Below, one piece after another: positions 60,252 to 64,000 of a stretch of 64,000 nucleotides of DNA. Source of the stretch: a virus. Positions within the stretch are counted from its first letter, which is position 1; the number at the start of each line of letters is the position of its first letter. The notes beneath the pieces are model-generated. The model saw only the letters and a program-made list of their open reading frames with translations, had not been told where the DNA came from and did no database searches. The translations under genes and the position numbers were made by a program. The stretch lies in the IMG/VR virus record IMGVR_UViG_3300047560_000724, positions 16,580-80,579 of that record. The stretch is one strand, 5' to 3'.

Positions 60252-60768
60252 TCCAGAAAATTGGGTTGTAGGTGAGTCTAATATTAAAGATGTTATGTTG
60301 TGGGCAATTACTGACATGCCTTGGTTGCATATTAGAACCCACGGCGGACTAGCAGAAACTAGATTCCCCTTCCAACTAAAAACATCTAGTTGGACAAGCG
60401 TCAGTATCAACGAAGACGCATGGATTGATCAAGATGTTGCAGACCTTGCTACTAAGTTAAAGAAACGAATTGTATTGCTACAAGAGTTGTATTACCGTTT
60501 AGAAATTGCACATCAGAATCAAGGATTAGGTAATGCTAACTTTAACATTATTGATTTCTACAACTATCTTGTAGACAAGAAAGTTATCGCTGGAGAATCT
60601 CCAGCTGATGCTTCAATTACCTTTGAAAACAAAATACAAGTCATGAAGCACTTAGATAGTATTAAACGCAAGACCATTGACGAATGTTTAACTTGTAATA
60701 CTGACGAAGACTTTGCACAGGCAAAGAAAAATATGGAACGCTTGTTCTTTACTAATATACTGTTATGA
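60226..60768 (+). CDS. Unknown helical protein coupled to PP-loop ATPase
   Basis: Start at ATG 60226 (MQWRTLIVNPENWVVGESNI) after GAAGG; 180 residues. N-terminal beta part (MPWLHIRTHGGLAETRF) and C-terminal helices (VADLATKLKKRIVLLQELYY). It overlaps the desaturase by 26 bases and the PP-loop gene by four. Similar genomic pairing to 54135/54763. No known family. Confidence 0.65.
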   Translation: MQWRTLIVNPENWVVGESNIKDVMLWAITDMPWLHIRTHGGLAETRFPFQLKTSSWTSVSINEDAWIDQDVADLATKLKKRIVLLQELYYRLEIAHQNQGLGNANFNIIDFYNYLVDKKVIAGESPADASITFENKIQVMKHLDSIKRKTIDECLTCNTDEDFAQAKKNMERLFFTNILL

Positions 60769-61790
60769 ACTTAGTATATTATCACCCAATTGCATTGCAC
60801 ACAATGAATGGAATGCAAAAGTCTGTCAACCCACTAATTAGTGTAATGGATCGTACAGGATTGAACTGGCCTGATCTTAATTGTAAAGTCTTGTTTCCAA
60901 TGCCTTACAATCTACACGCTGTTGATTTTTATCAAGCGTCTGCTAATAGAATAACAGAAATTACTAATCGAGAAGGGCTAATAACAATCCTTTGGAGTGG
61001 CGGCATTGACAGCACTTATATATTTTGTCTAATGCTTGAAACTGGTATTGCTCAACGGTTATCTAGTGAAGGTAGATTATGTATTGCCCTGAACGCAGAT
61101 AGCATTAGAGAAAATCCTAATATGTATAACAACATTATTAAGAAAGGATTCTTTAATTGTGTTGTTCAATCAGATCGTGTATTAGATAACCCGCATCTAT
61201 ATCCTACTATCATTACAGGTGAAATGGCTGATAACCTAGTTGGCAGCTTAACTATGAAAAGTTGTGTAGACTACTATAATGACTTTAGTGTGGTACACGA
61301 GGATTGGCGCCAGCGTGGCATAGAATGGTTTGTTAGAAACCGTGATAGCGCAGAAACAACAGAAGTTAGAAACCTAATTGACGCTATGTTAGAGAAGAGT
61401 CCAATTGAAATTAAAACAAGTCACGACTTATTTTGGTATCTTAATTTTAATCTTAAATGGCAAGCAGTTAATTTTAGAATCGCTAGTCACGCAAAAGACA
61501 ATCCTGTAGGCAACAGCTTAATCAACAACCTAGTACATTTCTTTAATACAGAAGAATTCCAAATATGGAGTCTAACTGAAGGTCACTACTTTGAAGGAAC
61601 TAGCTGGAGTGATTATAAGCGTGTGATGAAGAAAAAGATTTTTGATGTAACTAATGATGCAGATTACTTTAAGTATAAAACAAAGTACCCATCACTTCCT
61701 GGCCTATTGCGTTATAAAGATACTTTTGACTTTATATATCAAGACGGTGACAATTATCAATTCTCAAAAACTCTTATAAGTCTTGAATAA
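60765..61790 (+). CDS. PP-loop ATPase (asparagine-synthetase C-domain-like) 3
   Basis: A 341-residue protein with PP-loop ITILWSGGIDSTYIFCLMLE at residues about 73-92. It shares TGEMADNLVGSL and EIKTSHDLFWYLNFNLKWQA with the 33492 protein (TADEGDCIFGTM, HDFFWWLIFNIKY), the acidic motif probably completing the metal/AMP site. No amidotransferase domain. Last gene of the rightward operon; its end overlaps the end of the convergent hydroxylase gene by 27 bases. Confidence 0.82.
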   Translation: MNLVYYHPIALHTMNGMQKSVNPLISVMDRTGLNWPDLNCKVLFPMPYNLHAVDFYQASANRITEITNREGLITILWSGGIDSTYIFCLMLETGIAQRLSSEGRLCIALNADSIRENPNMYNNIIKKGFFNCVVQSDRVLDNPHLYPTIITGEMADNLVGSLTMKSCVDYYNDFSVVHEDWRQRGIEWFVRNRDSAETTEVRNLIDAMLEKSPIEIKTSHDLFWYLNFNLKWQAVNFRIASHAKDNPVGNSLINNLVHFFNTEEFQIWSLTEGHYFEGTSWSDYKRVMKKKIFDVTNDADYFKYKTKYPSLPGLLRYKDTFDFIYQDGDNYQFSKTLISLE

Positions 61791-62198
61791 TATATCCCAT
61801 GCTGGAGTAAATACTCCGTAATTTACTTTTGAGTTAGAGTGGTGTAATAAGTGCCACTTACCACTAGTTAGCCAAGGGTATATGTTAAAATGTTTATTGT
61901 GCTCAATAGCTTCTTGTATTAATGCAGCCCACACATAATAAAATACTGCAATCCACCAGTGTCCAGTTAGCCAGCAAAACAATAGTGTAGGAATAACTTC
62001 AGTTATCCATTGATCAGCTGTACTCTTAACAGTATCAACATACAAGAATAAAGTTTTCCAGTTCCAGCCTACTGATTCTTGTATAACTTGTTTATGGTGG
62101 TCAGCATGTATGTTTCTCACATAGGGCAACATATGAGCTAGCCTATGATTTACATACAGCATTAAAGTCCACGCTATGAACGCAACAATATAAATCAT
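61764..62198 (-). CDS. Fatty-acid hydroxylase / sterol-desaturase superfamily protein
   Basis: A 144-residue membrane protein with the di-iron histidine motifs in order: NHRLAHMLPYVRNIHADHHK (HxxxH and HxxHH), IEHNKHFNIY (HxxxH-type) and KWHLLHHS (HxxHH). This is the ERG3/FA_hydroxylase family, short form. It would hydroxylate or desaturate a lipid tail. Overlaps the B12-radical-SAM gene by four bases, so made from the same leftward transcript. Confidence 0.87.
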   Translation of the reverse strand: MIYIVAFIAWTLMLYVNHRLAHMLPYVRNIHADHHKQVIQESVGWNWKTLFLYVDTVKSTADQWITEVIPTLLFCWLTGHWWIAVFYYVWAALIQEAIEHNKHFNIYPWLTSGKWHLLHHSNSKVNYGVFTPAWDILFKTYKSF

Positions 62199-63670
62199 AG
62201 GTCTAGTAATCGTTGGTAATAAGTTTTAAACCAAATAGTTGCCCGCTCACGCATTTCGTCCTTACTGAAGCTAGATCTCTTTGCTGTTCTAACATGATCC
62301 CATTCGTATCCCAATGTCATCATGCTAATAGCACCCCAGCTATCCCATTTTAATCCACGGCGTTGTTTATTTAAAATGTCCTTGGCAATGTAAGTAGCAT
62401 TGTCGTATGTCCATCTAGTTGCTTTGTGTTGCCAGTAACCGTACCGTTCATCATCAGGATGATAATACCCGTATTTGTCTGCGTTAAGACTAAACTCACT
62501 ACTAAATGCACGGCCGTCATATTTTTCAATACCTAGTGGTTTGAAGTTCCAAGACCCGATCTTATTTTCTAAGAACCACTTTGATGATTCTTGTAAGTCT
62601 TCAACAGTTTCAGTTACACCGTCTTCTCTAGCAAGTCCTACAATCATACTAATATGAATTACAACTTCATCATTCCACGCTTCATGTATTAACCAAGGTA
62701 GCCATTCTTTTGCGTGTTTGCCACTCCAGCCTTTACCGATAAGTTTACTCATCTCAGGATGGAAGGTTTCAATACCAAAGTGTGCGCCACGGAGTCCTGA
62801 ATCCTTTAGCATCTGAATAGTTTCAGGAAAACGATGTAACAAGTCTGCTCGTAAGTATGTAGCATACCTAATTTGAAATGGCAGGGTCTGCGTCATTTCA
62901 TAGAATGATTTTACTTTATCAACCGTATCGTTAAATGTATCATCTAGCAAATAATAGTTTGTAGTTCCAAAGCGTTCGTAGTTATCTACTAGTTCAGCCC
63001 GGATGTGTTCCATCTTTCTTGTGTAGTCATTTTTACTACGGCCTAATAACGGATACTGACAGAACTTACATTTAAAGATACACCCTCTACTAATTTCAAG
63101 AGGTAGAGTTTCACCTGGCATGATCAAATCGTTGTCTGCCCATTTATGATCACACTCTTCAATGTTGAATCTTGTTTGATTAGATTCTCTATAGAACTTT
63201 ACCTTATGTGGTAACTCTCTAACGCCCTTAGGTTCGCCTGTACCAGTGTCACAAAATTCAACAAGCTCTAGTAGTATGTCTTCTGCTAGTCCGACTACAA
63301 CACAATCAAACAATGCTGTAATCTCTGGGCTGTATGTTTCAGCTTTATTTCCACCAAGCACAAGTTTTATATTGGGATATTTCTTTCTAACCTTTTTAAG
63401 TACCTTAGCAATGTTATCAGGAAACTCACGCTTCATAAAGAATGTTGAGCTAACACCAAGCACTAGCGTTTCGTCAGAAACAAACTTTTCAGTTAAGTTC
63501 CATAGTGTACTAACTTTATATTTGGCCTGGGATCCTTTTACAACAAAGTCAATGACTTGTGTTGAATACCCATGCTTTCTAAGCCAATGTGCTAATTGGT
63601 AGGGGCCAATATATCTCTGCGCTAACAAAAAACTATTTTGCAGGGCAGACCAAAATACTACTTTCGCCAC
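62195..63670 (-). CDS. B12-binding-type radical-SAM enzyme
   Basis: A 491-residue protein. The first 160 residues are a Rossmann domain as in B12-dependent radical-SAM enzymes (RYIGPYQLAHWLRKHGYSTQ, LVLGGNKAETYSPEITALFD, VVVGLAEDILLELV), although no DxHxxG cobalamin motif is obvious. The SAM motif is ISRGCIFKCKFCQYPL (CxxxCxxC) at about 195-203, followed by a barrel with LDDTFNDT and LRGAHFGIETFHPEM. Such enzymes methylate or cyclise unreactive carbons. Late-type ATAAATAC lies upstream. Substrate unknown. Confidence 0.88.
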   Translation of the reverse strand: MAKVVFWSALQNSFLLAQRYIGPYQLAHWLRKHGYSTQVIDFVVKGSQAKYKVSTLWNLTEKFVSDETLVLGVSSTFFMKREFPDNIAKVLKKVRKKYPNIKLVLGGNKAETYSPEITALFDCVVVGLAEDILLELVEFCDTGTGEPKGVRELPHKVKFYRESNQTRFNIEECDHKWADNDLIMPGETLPLEISRGCIFKCKFCQYPLLGRSKNDYTRKMEHIRAELVDNYERFGTTNYYLLDDTFNDTVDKVKSFYEMTQTLPFQIRYATYLRADLLHRFPETIQMLKDSGLRGAHFGIETFHPEMSKLIGKGWSGKHAKEWLPWLIHEAWNDEVVIHISMIVGLAREDGVTETVEDLQESSKWFLENKIGSWNFKPLGIEKYDGRAFSSEFSLNADKYGYYHPDDERYGYWQHKATRWTYDNATYIAKDILNKQRRGLKWDSWGAISMMTLGYEWDHVRTAKRSSFSKDEMRERATIWFKTYYQRLLDL

Positions 63671-63770
63671 GAGATGTTAACTCCAAAAGAAAATCGACTG
63701 TTCAATTTCATACTAACCTTTATTAAAAATTCCTAGTATTTATTGATACAGTCGATTGTATAAAAATAAG
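63671..63770 (-). promoter_or_regulatory. Intergenic control region with ATAAATA motif
   Basis: ATAAATA at 63737-63743, leftward (CAATAAATACTAGG), about 67 bases before the radical-SAM start. Nothing else seen. Confidence 0.5.
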
Positions 63771-64000
63771 TTAGCTATTTAATACCTTAGCAACACTATT
63801 CATAACACTAGCAATGCGACCGATGTCACGAAGTTGTTCTACGGTGTAGCCTTCCTTCTTGAGCGTGTCATAATGTGCCTTAACACAGGTTAATCTTTAT
63901 CTTTCAATCTTTCCCACGAGGCATTAGCAGTATCTTGATTTTTCTTAGCATACTTAGGATCAGTGTCTGCTTGCTTAGAAGTCACTCTATCTACTGCTCG
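63771..64000 (-). pseudogene. Frame-disrupted AhpD/CMD-like gene (runs off window)
   Basis: Two minus-strand frames join near 63890. The first (64000-63890) reads RAVDRVTSKQADTDPKYAKK, ending ASWERLKDKD and a stop. The second reads LTCVKAHYDTLKKEGYTVEQ, then LRDIGRIASVMNSVAKVLNS and a stop at 63771, with no start codon of its own. The CVKAH / LRDIGRIASVxNSxAKVL pattern resembles carboxymuconolactone-decarboxylase/AhpD proteins. A one-base shift would fuse them, so it is a frameshift, a programmed slip or an assembly error. Confidence 0.6.

Overview
The window looks like part of a large, AT-rich, lytic, T4-related (Straboviridae-like or marine/freshwater myovirus-like) phage genome. Evidence for this is a gp44-type clamp-loader subunit, a gp30-type ATP-dependent DNA ligase, a gp31-like GroES, dCMP deaminase, very long tail-fibre-type proteins, TATAAATA late-promoter-like motifs and about 40 tRNA genes. 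The host is not certain. A TctC-family binding protein and an RNA polymerase omega homologue whose C-terminus resembles betaproteobacterial omega hint at a Gram-negative, perhaps betaproteobacterial, aquatic host (inference).

Layout. 1-2.7 kb: replication and chaperone genes (dCMP deaminase, clamp loader, GroES) plus a stand-alone fragment resembling DNA polymerase III alpha. 2.7-10.5 kb: structural genes, including a 731-residue protein with putative Ig-like repeats and a 1669-residue fibre protein. 10.5-18.6 kb: A-type Fe-S carrier, superoxide dismutase, a basic H1-like protein, UV-damage endonuclease, tandem QueD-like genes, a second fibre protein. 17.5-32.5 kb: a leftward early/middle gene block with two radical-SAM enzymes, Bax-inhibitor-1, MazG-like protein, DNA ligase, ClpP, lipoproteins and secreted proteins, phosphoesterase, IF-1 and AbrB-like protein. 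32.5-38.7 kb: a rightward PP-loop ATPase pair, DctP-like and TctC-like substrate-binding proteins, P-loop kinase, phosphoesterase and tyrosine phosphatase. 38.7-40.7 kb: a TROVE/DUF2828-vWA (Ro60-like) protein preceded by structured RNAs. 40.7-49.1 kb: a leftward tRNA array whose anticodons cover all 20 amino acids, with interspersed small genes and structured spacer RNAs. 49.7-49.95 kb: three tandem sigma70-type promoters pointing into the array. 49.98-63.7 kb: an accessory metabolic island with five PP-loop ATPases, Fe(II)/2-oxoglutarate oxygenases, GNAT-like proteins, two di-iron desaturase/hydroxylase-type membrane enzymes and a B12-type radical-SAM enzyme.

The most striking observation is a family of at least seven RNA elements (three just upstream of the Ro60-like gene, four inside the tRNA array). 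Each is bounded by a 7-bp helix whose sequence differs between copies but stays complementary, next to an invariant ACAGCAA / CTGT pair. Two copies enclose a circularly permuted tRNA cloverleaf whose acceptor stem is closed by a short loop. This is how bacterial Y RNAs (YrlA) mimic tRNA, and Ro60 is their known partner. One copy forms the 5' UTR of the Ro60-like gene, suggesting autoregulation. I propose a phage-encoded Ro60/Y-RNA system embedded in the tRNA array.

Gene expression seems to be split between host-type promoters (TTGACA-17-TATAAT, mostly leftward) and ATAAATA late motifs. The phage also carries parts of the host expression machinery: IF-1, omega, ClpP, GroES and tRNAs with encoded CCA. 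No database search was possible; all family names rest on motif recognition.
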